A DNA stretch of 64,000 nucleotides from JAFDXJ01 sp038257845 (GTDB lineage: Bacteria > Bacteroidota > Bacteroidia > Chitinophagales > Chitinophagaceae), in assembly GCA_038257845.1 (NCBI GenBank), contig JBBSQL010000007.1, positions 43,080-107,079 of the forward strand. The letters are read 5' to 3'. Of the stretch, positions 55,453 to 63,874 are shown one piece after another (within the stretch, counting starts at the first letter, position 1; each line of letters opens with the position of its first letter). The notes under the pieces were generated by a model, which had not been told where the DNA came from, ran no database searches, and saw only the letters and a list, made by a program, of their open reading frames with translations. The translations under genes were made by a program, and so were the position numbers.

Positions 55453-55477
55453 GTTTTGAAAATCGTATTTTCACAAC
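55453..55477. promoter_or_regulatory. Palindrome between uvrA and the ECF sigma gene
   Basis: GTTTTGAAAAT (55453-55463), CGT, ATTTTCACAAC (55467-55477): ten of eleven arm positions are complementary. It lies about midway, 82 bp from uvrA and 97 bp from the sigma gene. Its shape is that of a dimeric repressor site. Confidence 0.45.
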
Positions 55478-55573
55478 CTATTCACAATATTACGCCTATA
55501 AAATAAACTTTACTCAAAGCCTTTTCTTAAAAAAATATAAAAATGGCTTGTGCTTTAACCTCAAAAAGCATCT

Positions 55574-56155
55574 ATGAGAAAGTTTAATCAAGTTAACGAC
55601 ACAGAGCTTATCCTGAATTTCCAGGGTGGAAACAGTTTAGCGCTGGAAGCATTGATCCTTCGTTATAAGGAAAGGATTTTCAGCTCGATATTCTTTATTG
55701 TAAAAGACAAATATCTTGCCGAGGATTTATTCCAGGAGACTTTTGTACGAATCATTGATACATTAAGAAGTAAACGCTATAATGAAGAAGGCAAATTTCT
55801 TCCCTGGGCTTTAAGAATTGCGCATAATTTATGTGTGGATCATTTCAGGAAGATCAAGCGTACACCACCCATTGTCAATAATGAAAACCAGGACATTTTT
55901 GATGTTATTGTTGTTGTTAATGAAAATGCCGAACAAAAAATTATCCGAAATCAAACACATGAAAGAATGCATCGCATGTTAGCTTCTTTGCCGGATGAAC
56001 AAAGGGAAGTGATCGTGCTCAGACATTTTGGTGATTTAAGTTTTAAAGAAATCGCAGAAATGACCAATTGCAGTATTAATACAGCTTTGGGAAGGATGCG
56101 TTATGGTTTGATCAACCTGAGAAAAATGATGACTGAAAAACAAATTAGTTTATAA
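55574..56155 (+). CDS. RNA polymerase sigma factor, ECF (sigma-70 family)
   Basis: 193 residues. Region 2 (about 20-95) contains YKERIFSSIFFIVKDKYLAEDLFQETFVRII and FLPWALRIAHNLCVDHFRK, which recognise the -10 element. Region 4 (about 135-185) contains LPDEQREVIVLRHFGDLSFKEIAEMTNCSINTALGRMRYGLINLRK, a helix-turn-helix for the -35 element. No anti-sigma factor or receptor lies next to it: a terminator follows and uvrA is divergent. The regulon is unknown. Confidence 0.94.
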   Translation: MRKFNQVNDTELILNFQGGNSLALEALILRYKERIFSSIFFIVKDKYLAEDLFQETFVRIIDTLRSKRYNEEGKFLPWALRIAHNLCVDHFRKIKRTPPIVNNENQDIFDVIVVVNENAEQKIIRNQTHERMHRMLASLPDEQREVIVLRHFGDLSFKEIAEMTNCSINTALGRMRYGLINLRKMMTEKQISL

Positions 56156-56162
56156 AAAATAT

Positions 56163-56239
56163 TGTCATTCTGCAGCGCAGCCTGTTTTGTTGAAATATAT
56201 CCCGATTGCTTGCCATAACTTACTGTCTGCAGGATGACA
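56163..56239. repeat. REP-like imperfect inverted repeat
   Basis: TGTCATTCTGCAG (56163-56175) and CTGCAGGATGACA (56227-56239) form 13-bp arms (one wobble) around a 51-bp spacer. Sequences beginning TGTCATTCTG are common dispersed intergenic repeats in Bacteroidota. It sits directly before a terminator. Only one copy is in this window. Confidence 0.4.
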
Positions 56240-56246
56240 GCCAAAT

Positions 56247-56278
56247 AAAAAAATCCCGTTTTTCTGCGGGATTTTTTT
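56247..56278. terminator. Bidirectional terminator between the ECF sigma gene and dsbD
   Basis: AAAAAAATCCCG (56247-56258) and CGGGATTTTTTT (56267-56278) pair over 12 bp, with an 8-nt loop. The G/C core and flanking A and T runs serve both convergent genes. The dsbD stop lies at 56280. Confidence 0.88.
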
Positions 56279-56279
56279 A

Positions 56280-58241
56280 TTATTCTTTTTCAAATGCTGC
56301 TTTCACTGAATCGAGGTGCTGAATAAATTTTGCTATATCCGGATCATACCCATATTTGATACCAGATAATGGTTTCCCTTTAAGATCAAGGAACATATAC
56401 AGTGGTTGCGCATTGAAGCCAAATTTGGTAATCTCGTAATCAAGATTTTTATCCCCTTCCGTACTTATATTTTCATTTCGGGCATTGGTGTATTTTTCAT
56501 TTTCCGGCAATTCCTGGGATTCATCCACGTATAAACTAATGAGTACAAAATTTTCTCTTATCCTTTTCAATACTTCCGGATCCTGCCAAACCTGTTGTTC
56601 CATTTTCCGGCAATTCGCACAGGAATGGCCTGTAAAATCAAGCATTACAGGTTTGTTTAACGCTTTTGCCGCAGCCATCCCTTCATTTAAATCAAAATAT
56701 GCTGTGAGTCCAAATGGTACGCTTAACTTATCCGTAAGTCTTTTCGGTGGAATTGCATTTCCCTGCGAATTATTTGATCCTGTTGAATTATTTACAAATT
56801 TATATTGCAATGCATCGAGGTTAAAATCCTGTGTGGTTATTGGTGGTAGTAATCCACTTAAAGCTTTCAATGGTGCACCCCATAATCCGGGCAACAAGTA
56901 TAAACCGAAACTGAAAGTAGCAATGGCAAAAAATAAACGCGGTACACTTATATGTGGCAATGGAGAATCATGGGAAAATTTAATTTTCCCCAATAAATAC
57001 AAACCCATAAAAAGAGCAATGACGATCCAGAGTACCAGGAAAATTTCCCTGTCTAATAAACGCCAATGATAGATAAGGTCAACATTTGAAAGAAATTTTA
57101 AACCAAGTGCGAGTTCAATAAACCCAAAGCAAACTTTTACACTGTTCAGCCAGCCGCCACTTTTCGGCAAAGACTGGAGCATACTTGGGAAAAAAGCGAA
57201 TAAAGAAAATGGCAAAGCAAGGCCGAGGCCAAAACCAAACATACCGATGATCGGCGCCATAGCAATTCCCTGCGAACTTGTTTGTCCTAATAAAGTACCT
57301 ACAATTGGACCTGTGCAGGAAAAAGAAACAATTACTAATGTCAAAGCCATGAAAAAAATTCCTGTAAATCCGCCTTTGCCAGCTTTTGAATCTGCTTTAT
57401 TTGCCCAGCTATTCGGCAATTGCAATTCAAAAGCCCCAAAAAAAGATATGGCAAAGACCATAAAAATGAGAAAGAAAATAAGGTTGGAAATCGCGCTCGT
57501 GGAAATGGTATATAAAATTTTATCCCCAAAAATTAGCGTAAGAATGATCGCCGGAATTGTGTAAATAAGAATGATTGATAGAGAATAAGTGATCGCGTTG
57601 CTTAAACCTTCCGTACGCGTTTTACTTTTCTTCAGAAAAAAACTTACAGTCACCGGCACCAATGGAAACACGCAGGGTGTAACCACAGCAAGCAAACCTG
57701 CAGCCAGGCAGATCAGGAAAACAGAACCCAATGATTTTGATGATTCATCCGCTGTTGTTGCGGCCTTCACTGTTTCAGTATTTTTGAAAGGTTTTACTGA
57801 AAAATTTACCTGCCCGCTGGGAAAAGAAGAATCATTTTTTGCCAGCCAGGAAAAACTGCCTTTGATATTCGAACTATCATTTTTCGAAAGATGAAGGTTG
57901 TAAATAAAAGTTGCCGTGTCTGTATATAACCTGAAATCCGTACCCGTTGCTGTATCGTTAATGACCTCTATCTTTCCTTTTTCTGTTGGATTTTCCGAAT
58001 CGTTGAAAGCATACATTAGAGAAGAGTCCGGCAAAAGCTGGGAAATGAACGCATCATCCGGCGCTTGTTTGATGGCAGAAAATAAGGCATTTCCTTTCTC
58101 AATTTTAGCGCCTATAAGTAGTTGGCAGGTGCTGTCATTAATAAAGTTCGCAGAAAAATGAAACTGCACAGGTTTCATGTCCTGTGCAGAAACGATATTT
58201 ATTAAAAACAAACAAAACAGAACCAGGAAAAAATTCCGCAT
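56280..58241 (-). CDS. dsbD: Protein-disulfide reductase DsbD-like (CcdA plus thioredoxin)
   Basis: 653 residues from the ATG at 58241; the TTG at 58244 adds one. Signal peptide (ends near VSAQ), an N-terminal beta domain (about 22-155), then a CcdA-type membrane domain (about 172-450) with the redox cysteines in VVTPCVFPLVPVTV and SFSCTGPIVGTLL. A C-terminal thioredoxin domain carries CANC at 541-544. It moves electrons from cytoplasmic thioredoxin to the periplasm. The N-domain has only one cysteine (NDSTC) and lacks the Cys pair of the E. coli domain. That pair is found instead in the small protein 11 bp upstream. Confidence 0.94.
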   Translation of the reverse strand: MRNFFLVLFCLFLINIVSAQDMKPVQFHFSANFINDSTCQLLIGAKIEKGNALFSAIKQAPDDAFISQLLPDSSLMYAFNDSENPTEKGKIEVINDTATGTDFRLYTDTATFIYNLHLSKNDSSNIKGSFSWLAKNDSSFPSGQVNFSVKPFKNTETVKAATTADESSKSLGSVFLICLAAGLLAVVTPCVFPLVPVTVSFFLKKSKTRTEGLSNAITYSLSIILIYTIPAIILTLIFGDKILYTISTSAISNLIFFLIFMVFAISFFGAFELQLPNSWANKADSKAGKGGFTGIFFMALTLVIVSFSCTGPIVGTLLGQTSSQGIAMAPIIGMFGFGLGLALPFSLFAFFPSMLQSLPKSGGWLNSVKVCFGFIELALGLKFLSNVDLIYHWRLLDREIFLVLWIVIALFMGLYLLGKIKFSHDSPLPHISVPRLFFAIATFSFGLYLLPGLWGAPLKALSGLLPPITTQDFNLDALQYKFVNNSTGSNNSQGNAIPPKRLTDKLSVPFGLTAYFDLNEGMAAAKALNKPVMLDFTGHSCANCRKMEQQVWQDPEVLKRIRENFVLISLYVDESQELPENEKYTNARNENISTEGDKNLDYEITKFGFNAQPLYMFLDLKGKPLSGIKYGYDPDIAKFIQHLDSVKAAFEKE

Positions 58242-58252
58242 CAATTTTTGAT

Positions 58253-58705
58253 TTACTGGATTTTAATATCAAATGGCACTTTTTTAGGGGGCAGGCATTG
58301 ATGATCATCGCAAACCATGAATTCAATAGTACCGGAAAGATTGGTCTTTACATTGGATTTGAGTTTGACTGTTTGAACAAAAGTTACCTGGTCGCTATAA
58401 TATTTTACATCTACACCAAAATTGGGATCCTTGTATTTTTTAAGCTTTCCAATTTCTTTTATGCTACCATCTTTAGTAACTAATGGGTTCGTTTTAAAAG
58501 TAATGGCAGTTGGCACTGGACCACCCGCTGGTGTACTCTGGGAATACAAATGCCAGGGGTTGTCAAATTTTGCTACGATCTTAATATCATAGGTTTTGTC
58601 GGCTTTCTTTTCAGCAGTGTATGTCCAAACAACGGGGTCCTTTATTTGTGCATAAGAAGCTACTGTAAAAAATAGTACGAAACTAAAAGCAAATAATTTT
58701 TTCAT
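58253..58705 (-). CDS. DsbD N-terminal domain-like periplasmic protein
   Basis: 150 residues with a signal peptide (MKKLFAFSFVLFFTVASYAQ). The rest is a beta-rich domain like the N-terminal (alpha) domain of DsbD: KKADKTYDIKIVAKFDNPWHLYS near residue 33, PTAITF and the final FMVCDDHQCLPPKKVPFDI. The cysteines are 132 and 137, CX4C; E. coli DsbD has CX5C at the same place. It probably takes electrons from the thioredoxin domain of the DsbD encoded next to it and passes them on to periplasmic partners. It is 11 bp after purQ in the same direction. Confidence 0.85.
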   Translation of the reverse strand: MKKLFAFSFVLFFTVASYAQIKDPVVWTYTAEKKADKTYDIKIVAKFDNPWHLYSQSTPAGGPVPTAITFKTNPLVTKDGSIKEIGKLKKYKDPNFGVDVKYYSDQVTFVQTVKLKSNVKTNLSGTIEFMVCDDHQCLPPKKVPFDIKIQ

Positions 58706-58716
58706 TGATTATATAT

Positions 58717-59376
58717 TTAATTCATTTCAAAATATTCAAACAATTTGATGCCGTCTGTATTTCCACATTGCGCGTTGGAAGCCCGTTCGGGGTGAGGCAT
58801 CAATCCCAAAACATTCCCAGCTTTATTTTTTATACCAGCAATATTCCGCCAGGCGCCATTGGGATTTGCATCTTTGGTAATTTCACCATTTTCATTACAA
58901 TAGCGAAGCATTACCTGGCCATTTTTTTCCAATTCATCCAATACATTTTCCTGTGCAAAATACCTGCCATCTCCATGTGCAACCGGTATGGTATAAATTT
59001 TATCGTTGATATCTTTTAAATAAACATTTTTACAAATAAATTGACGATGAGCATTCATTAATAATGCACCCGGCAATAATCCACTCTCACATAGAATCTG
59101 GAATCCGTTACATATTCCCAAAACCCTGCCACCTTTATGGGTAAATTCAATCACACTTTGCATCATCGGGCTAAAACGGGCGATAGCACCACATCTCAGG
59201 TAATCTCCATAAGAAAAACCACCCGGTAAAACGATACAATCTTCAGTAGAAAAATGGCTGATATCTCTATCTTTATGCCATAAATATTCTACTTCTTTGC
59301 CAAGATCATCCCGGATAGCTGTAAAAATATCACGGTCACAATTGGACCCGGGGAAAACAACTACGCCAAATTTCAT
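58717..59376 (-). CDS. purQ: Phosphoribosylformylglycinamidine synthase subunit PurQ
   Basis: 219 residues, class I glutaminase. The nucleophile is Cys89 in VLGICNGFQILCESGLLPG; the triad is completed by His195 and Glu197 in GLMPHPERA. The start KFGVVVFPGSNCDRD is typical. PurQ supplies ammonia to PurL for the fourth step of purine synthesis. Partner genes purS and purL are not in the window, so the complex is encoded in pieces. The unit continues into the DsbD N-domain protein and dsbD. Confidence 0.96.
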   Translation of the reverse strand: MKFGVVVFPGSNCDRDIFTAIRDDLGKEVEYLWHKDRDISHFSTEDCIVLPGGFSYGDYLRCGAIARFSPMMQSVIEFTHKGGRVLGICNGFQILCESGLLPGALLMNAHRQFICKNVYLKDINDKIYTIPVAHGDGRYFAQENVLDELEKNGQVMLRYCNENGEITKDANPNGAWRNIAGIKNKAGNVLGLMPHPERASNAQCGNTDGIKLFEYFEMN

Positions 59377-59392
59377 GCTGTTGAATTAGCTG

Positions 59393-59400
59393 CAAAGATA
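59393..59400 (-). promoter_or_regulatory. -7 box (TATCTTTG) of the purQ unit
   Basis: Minus-strand TATCTTTG, an exact TAnnTTTG match, 16 bp before the ATG at 59376. It would drive purQ, the DsbD N-domain gene and dsbD. Confidence 0.45.
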
Positions 59401-59502
59401 AAATTTGAAAACTGAATATTTGTGTAAAATTATTTTGATAAATAAATAATCAAATCACCCAGGTTTTTAAGAAATCATAAAAACATTCTTCCATCAACAT
59501 AT

Positions 59503-61026
59503 TTAATATTCAATCCGGGCAAAACACAGATAACTCTTAAACTGGCAGGGAATAATAATTTCATTGGCGCTTACCTGTTTGGCATAACGCGCTAAAAAAT
59601 CATAGCCTTCACCGAGGTCATGAAAAGTCGGCTCCTTTTTTACCTGCCCGTTGATGCTGATACTTTGGTCGCTCAAAAGCCAGTCGCGGCGGTATAATTC
59701 GTTATATAAAAAATGAAATGAATTGTTTTCTACATAAGTACCGAAGCTGATAAAATTATCTGAGTTATCATCAAACTGGGATTTGTGTATAATATTCATC
59801 CATTCAATATTCAATACAGAATCAAATGAAACCAGGGCGATATTATCTGCATAATACCTGTTTACCGGGTTTGTTGAATTTCCCCACCTGTCCCAGGGAT
59901 AATAATAGCCATAATAGGGAGAAGTCCAATAATAATTGGAATATGGCGACCAGTACGGTGAACCATACGCATAATCCCAGCGGTTGCTGCTGATGCCGCG
60001 TGAAGAAGTATATTCAGATTCTGATGTTACGATAAAACCACCATCATGGCGCATGACAATATTCTGCAGGAAAAAATCATTGAAAGCTGTTTTTGTATTC
60101 CCTTCAAGTTTTGCATTTTGCCTGAATTCATCGGAAAATTCAGATTGAACAGACCGTGTTTCTTTTTGCTGATCCCGGTTCCACAAAAAACAATACAGTC
60201 CTTCAATATTTCCACGTCTTGATTTTGCATAAAAAGATGTCACTAAATATTGATGATTTACATTATCCACTTTTAAACGCGCATCATCCAGGTAAATTTT
60301 TGATACATCAATTGAATAGGATGTTAATGTATCCGCATCTATTCGTTTTTGAAATAATACCAGGTCTGAAATATTGCCCCCCTGTGAAGTGCCCATGGCT
60401 TTTAAGAAAATAATATTGCCTTCATTATCCAGGTTAAACTCTGTTAAAAAGGAATTACGTTCTCCCATATCAACAAATTCCGTTTTCTTTTGAATGGGAT
60501 TCAGCATTTTATCAAACAGGGAAAATGTAACTATGTTCACATCCTTCTTTTTATTTATTTTAAATACCAGGATCTTTTCCTTGTCCTCACTTTGTACGAT
60601 AGAATAAATTTTGTTATTTGTAAAGGTAGTGATAGCTGTTGTGTCCAATTGCAACGGCTCACCGATCATCTTCGCATTTTCATCAAACATGGCAGCCATA
60701 TAATACACAATACTTTTACGCTGGTACTGGTACATAAAATAAAAGTGATGCGGGTATGCAATAACATCTGTACTGATGATCCTGTCCGGTAAAAAATTCA
60801 ACTTTACCCGTTGGTCAGTTTTCATCTCCGCATTAAAAGACTGGATATAATAAACACCATGATTGGTTGTATAGGTTAAATAATGGGAATTGATCTTCCC
60901 GATTATTTCAAATGCCGTATTACGAAAATCATCTTTACCGGGAGTGGAGTAATAAATGCGTTGCGCATTAGTACTACTAACAAAAAAAATGATAACAGCT
61001 AAAAGTGATATTTTTTTATAATTCAT
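59503..61026 (-). CDS. Secreted protein of unknown function
   Basis: 507 residues from the ATG at 61026, which gives a clean signal peptide (MNYKKISLLAVIIFFVSSTNAQ). A TTG at 61104 would add 26 residues without support. The mature part is rich in Tyr, Asp and Asn, and has beta-strand-like sequences such as SHYLTYTTNHGVYYIQSF and YPHHFYFMYQYQRKSIVYYMAAMF. A Tyr/Trp/Pro-rich stretch follows (YAYGSPYWSPYSNYYW...). These look like a beta-propeller or a long sheet. I do not recognise a family. It is divergent from kup and not near other secreted genes. Confidence 0.7.
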   Translation of the reverse strand: MNYKKISLLAVIIFFVSSTNAQRIYYSTPGKDDFRNTAFEIIGKINSHYLTYTTNHGVYYIQSFNAEMKTDQRVKLNFLPDRIISTDVIAYPHHFYFMYQYQRKSIVYYMAAMFDENAKMIGEPLQLDTTAITTFTNNKIYSIVQSEDKEKILVFKINKKKDVNIVTFSLFDKMLNPIQKKTEFVDMGERNSFLTEFNLDNEGNIIFLKAMGTSQGGNISDLVLFQKRIDADTLTSYSIDVSKIYLDDARLKVDNVNHQYLVTSFYAKSRRGNIEGLYCFLWNRDQQKETRSVQSEFSDEFRQNAKLEGNTKTAFNDFFLQNIVMRHDGGFIVTSESEYTSSRGISSNRWDYAYGSPYWSPYSNYYWTSPYYGYYYPWDRWGNSTNPVNRYYADNIALVSFDSVLNIEWMNIIHKSQFDDNSDNFISFGTYVENNSFHFLYNELYRRDWLLSDQSISINGQVKKEPTFHDLGEGYDFLARYAKQVSANEIIIPCQFKSYLCFARIEY

Positions 61027-61200
61027 TATATAACTTAGTTTAAAACAATGAGGTAATAAATTCAATATTGATGTGCCTTGTAAGTAATTATAAAAATACA
61101 ACAACTATTACAAAAGCCGTTCAGAAATTCTACTATAAAAAGTGAAAATATTTATTCTGCATTATTGAATGGAATTTATTTACAGCATTATTTTTCCCAT

Positions 61201-61208
61201 TACTTTTG
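61201..61208 (+). promoter_or_regulatory. -7 box (TACTTTTG) of kup
   Basis: TACTTTTG fits TAnnTTTG and lies 26 bp before the TTG start at 61235. No clear -33 element was seen. Confidence 0.38.
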
Positions 61209-61234
61209 TTTTTTAAATACTTATCTTTTAAAAA

Positions 61235-63217
61235 TTGAATAAGCAACTTAGCAGGGTTTCAGCCGCAGGCCTGGTTGTAGCGCTTGGTATCATATATGGT
61301 GACATAGGTACATCGCCCCTGTATGTATTAAACGAGATCATCACAGGAAGGGTTATTAATGAAGCGCTTATTTTAGGTTCCTTGTCCTGTATCATCTGGA
61401 CCCTCACGCTTCAAACCACTATTAAATATGTAATTCTAACTTTAAAAGCAGATAATAACGGTGAAGGCGGCATATTCAGTTTATATGCATTGGTTCGCAG
61501 ACAGAAGAAATGGCTGGTCTTTCCCGCTATGATTGGCGGAGCCGCATTATTAGCAGATGGCATCATTACGCCACCAATCACGGTGACTTCGGCTATTGAA
61601 GGCTTGAGAAACCTGGATTCTTTTAACGACATTTCGCAGACAACCATTATTTATATTGTTTTAGGAATTTTTGCCGTCCTGTTTTTAATGCAACAATTTG
61701 GCTCACATGCTATTGGCCGGATGTTTGGCCCCATCATGTTTATTTGGTTTGCCATGATGGCCGTGCTGGGTGCAAGCCATTTACTGGATGATGTATTTAT
61801 TTTCAAGGCACTAAACCCATATTATGCATTTGAATTGCTAACACAATATCCCAAAGGATTCTGGATATTAGGAGCTGTATTTCTCTGTACTACAGGAGCT
61901 GAAGCATTGTATTCCGACCTGGGTCATTGTGGAAAAGATAATATAAGAGTTTCCTGGATCTATGTAAAAACCTGTCTTATTTTAAATTACCTGGGACAGG
62001 GCGCGTGGTTATTAAGCAATTATGACGGTAAATTAATGGACGCCGTTACAATGGATAAGATCAATAATGCATTTTATGCCATCATGCCGGGATGGTTCCA
62101 AATTCCGGGGATTATCATTGCCACTGCCGCGGCGATCATTGCCAGCCAGGCATTACTGTCCGGCTCTTTTACATTAATCTCAGAAGCGCTGCGTTTGAAT
62201 CTCTGGCCAAAAATGAAGATCAATTATCCTTCCGAACAAAAGGGGCAATTATATATTCCGGGCATTAATCTTTTACTTTTTATAGGCTGCTCGGGCATTG
62301 TTTTATATTTTCAAAAATCATCCAATATGGGTGCAGCGTATGGACTCGCCATTACCATGTGCATGATCAGTACTTCAATTCTTTTCGCTAATTTCCTGAT
62401 CAGCAGGCGAACGAGTTCTTTCTGGATATACCTCTATTTGGTGGTTTACCTGTCAATAGAAATTTCCTTTTTAATAGCCAACCTGGAAAAATTCCCGCAT
62501 GGCGGATATGTTACACTCATTATTGGCGGTGCCTTATTTGCCATTATGTATATATGGTTTCGCAGCAGGAAAATCAAAAACAGGTACGTGGAATTTGTAC
62601 GGCTGGAAGATTACATACCCATGATACAGGAATTGAGCAATGACCGGTCTGTTCCGAATTATGCCACGCATTTGGTATATATGACCAGCGCGAATAACCC
62701 GAAGGAAATAGAACATAAAATTCTCTATTCCATATTGAATAAAAAACCCAAGCGGGCAAATATTTACTGGTTTGTACACGTGGACACTTTGGATGATCCT
62801 TATACCTGCGAATATGTGGTGGATCATATTATTCCCAATGATATTATCCGCGTAGAATTCAGGCTGGGATTCAGGGTGGAGCAAAGGATCAATTCCATGT
62901 TCCGCCGCGTTGTGGAGGATTTAGTGAAAAATAATGAAGTGAATATTACCAGCCGCTATGAAAGCCTGGAGAGAAATAATGTAGTAGGAGATTTCCAATT
63001 CATCGTAATGGAAAAATATTTGAGCAATGATAATGAGCTTCCATTCTTTGAACGAATCATCATGAAACTACATCTCTGGCTCAAAGAGATCAGCCTGAGC
63101 GAGGAAAGAGGTTTTGGGCTAGACCCCGGTTTTGTAACTGTTGAGAAATTTCCATTGATCATTGCCCAGTCTTCCAAATTATCTTTGAAAAGGATCTTTC
63201 CGGATTTAGAAGAATGA
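61235..63217 (+). CDS. kup: Kup-family potassium uptake protein
   Basis: 660 residues with about 12 membrane helices. The start MNKQLSRVSAAGLVVALGIIYGDIGTSPLYVLNE is typical of Kup, and is read from a TTG; no ATG is near. GGIFSLYALVRRQKKW near residue 79 and TGAEALYSDLGHCGKDNIRVSW near 221 are the signature loops. The last 200 residues are a soluble cytoplasmic domain. Kup takes up K+ with protons and is used at low potassium or low pH. A 208-bp gap upstream holds a -7 box. Confidence 0.95.
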   Translation: MNKQLSRVSAAGLVVALGIIYGDIGTSPLYVLNEIITGRVINEALILGSLSCIIWTLTLQTTIKYVILTLKADNNGEGGIFSLYALVRRQKKWLVFPAMIGGAALLADGIITPPITVTSAIEGLRNLDSFNDISQTTIIYIVLGIFAVLFLMQQFGSHAIGRMFGPIMFIWFAMMAVLGASHLLDDVFIFKALNPYYAFELLTQYPKGFWILGAVFLCTTGAEALYSDLGHCGKDNIRVSWIYVKTCLILNYLGQGAWLLSNYDGKLMDAVTMDKINNAFYAIMPGWFQIPGIIIATAAAIIASQALLSGSFTLISEALRLNLWPKMKINYPSEQKGQLYIPGINLLLFIGCSGIVLYFQKSSNMGAAYGLAITMCMISTSILFANFLISRRTSSFWIYLYLVVYLSIEISFLIANLEKFPHGGYVTLIIGGALFAIMYIWFRSRKIKNRYVEFVRLEDYIPMIQELSNDRSVPNYATHLVYMTSANNPKEIEHKILYSILNKKPKRANIYWFVHVDTLDDPYTCEYVVDHIIPNDIIRVEFRLGFRVEQRINSMFRRVVEDLVKNNEVNITSRYESLERNNVVGDFQFIVMEKYLSNDNELPFFERIIMKLHLWLKEISLSEERGFGLDPGFVTVEKFPLIIAQSSKLSLKRIFPDLEE

Positions 63218-63239
63218 AAAGATACTGTTTTAAAATTCC

Positions 63240-63308
63240 GGGGGGGGGCTAAACTAAATTCCGAATTGAAAATTTAAAAATCTTAAATTCCAAATCTTAA
63301 ATCTTAAA
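63240..63308. repeat. Poly-G run and TCTTAAA heptamer copies after kup
   Basis: Nine G lie at 63240-63248. The heptamer TCTTAAA occurs at 63281-63287, 63295-63301 and 63302-63308, spaced by 14 and 7 bases. The region is noncoding, between kup and the DUF3467 gene. It looks like slippage-prone sequence with no known role. Confidence 0.4.
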
Positions 63309-63312
63309 TTTA

Positions 63313-63630
63313 TTAAGCCTGCGCTGTAGGCCCGCCAAAGTTCATAGGGATTTCCACTTGCTCTAAATCTTTTATCTGGCCGTTTGCCTTTTCATAGCGT
63401 TCAATATTTTCCTGCATCGCGCGCATAAAGCGCTTCGCGTGCATGGGTGTAAAAATGATTCTCGATTTTACTTTACTCTTTGGTGTTCCGGGCATTACAT
63501 TAATAAAATCAATAACAAATTCGGAATGACTATGTGTGATGATTGCTAAGTTCGCATATGTACCTTCTGCTACTTCTTCTCCGATTTCTATATTTAATTG
63601 CGGGTTTGGAACTGGTATATTTTCTGGCAT
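63313..63630 (-). CDS. DUF3467 domain-containing protein
   Basis: 105 residues. The sequence LNIEIGEEVAEGTYANLAIITHSHSEFVIDFINVMPG is the start of the DUF3467 family. Then SRIIFTPMHAKRFMRAMQENIERYE completes it; the tail is NFGGPTAQA. The family is small, cytoplasmic and conserved through Bacteroidota, with no firm role. It has a good -7 box (TACCTTTG) 22 bp upstream and sits alone. Confidence 0.92.
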   Translation of the reverse strand: MPENIPVPNPQLNIEIGEEVAEGTYANLAIITHSHSEFVIDFINVMPGTPKSKVKSRIIFTPMHAKRFMRAMQENIERYEKANGQIKDLEQVEIPMNFGGPTAQA

Positions 63631-63652
63631 TACTTGTATTTATTTAAGGTTG

Positions 63653-63660
63653 CAAAGGTA
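63653..63660 (-). promoter_or_regulatory. -7 box (TACCTTTG) of the DUF3467 gene
   Basis: Minus-strand TACCTTTG, an exact TAnnTTTG match, 22 bp before the ATG at 63630. The same octamer serves rpsO. Confidence 0.45.
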
Positions 63661-63832
63661 CTCTTTTCAATTATCCTGAACATCGATAGAATGACAAAAT
63701 TCCATTTTAAATTTAAATTATTAATGAATTTACTTGTGAAATATCGGGAATATTTAACCTTAAAATAAAATACAAATAACGTTTTATAACCTAATAAAAT
63801 ATTAGTTAGAACGCTTAATTAAAATAACTCTA

Positions 63833-63874
63833 AAAAAAAAGAGGCTGTCTCAAAAGTAGGCAGCCTCTTTTTTT
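63833..63874. terminator. Hairpin with IS-end-like sequence
   Basis: GAGGCTG (63841-63847) pairs with CAGCCTC (63861-63867), flanked by eight A and seven T. The left arm reads on as GAGGCTGTCTCAAAAG, a sequence often seen at insertion-sequence ends. It may be both a terminator shielding the element and its terminal repeat. Confidence 0.6.

Noticed and set aside
56485..57069. 194-codon plus-strand ORF opposite dsbD
   Set aside because: It is antisense to a well-supported membrane protein gene whose codons leave the opposite frame open. It has no promoter and no recognisable domain.
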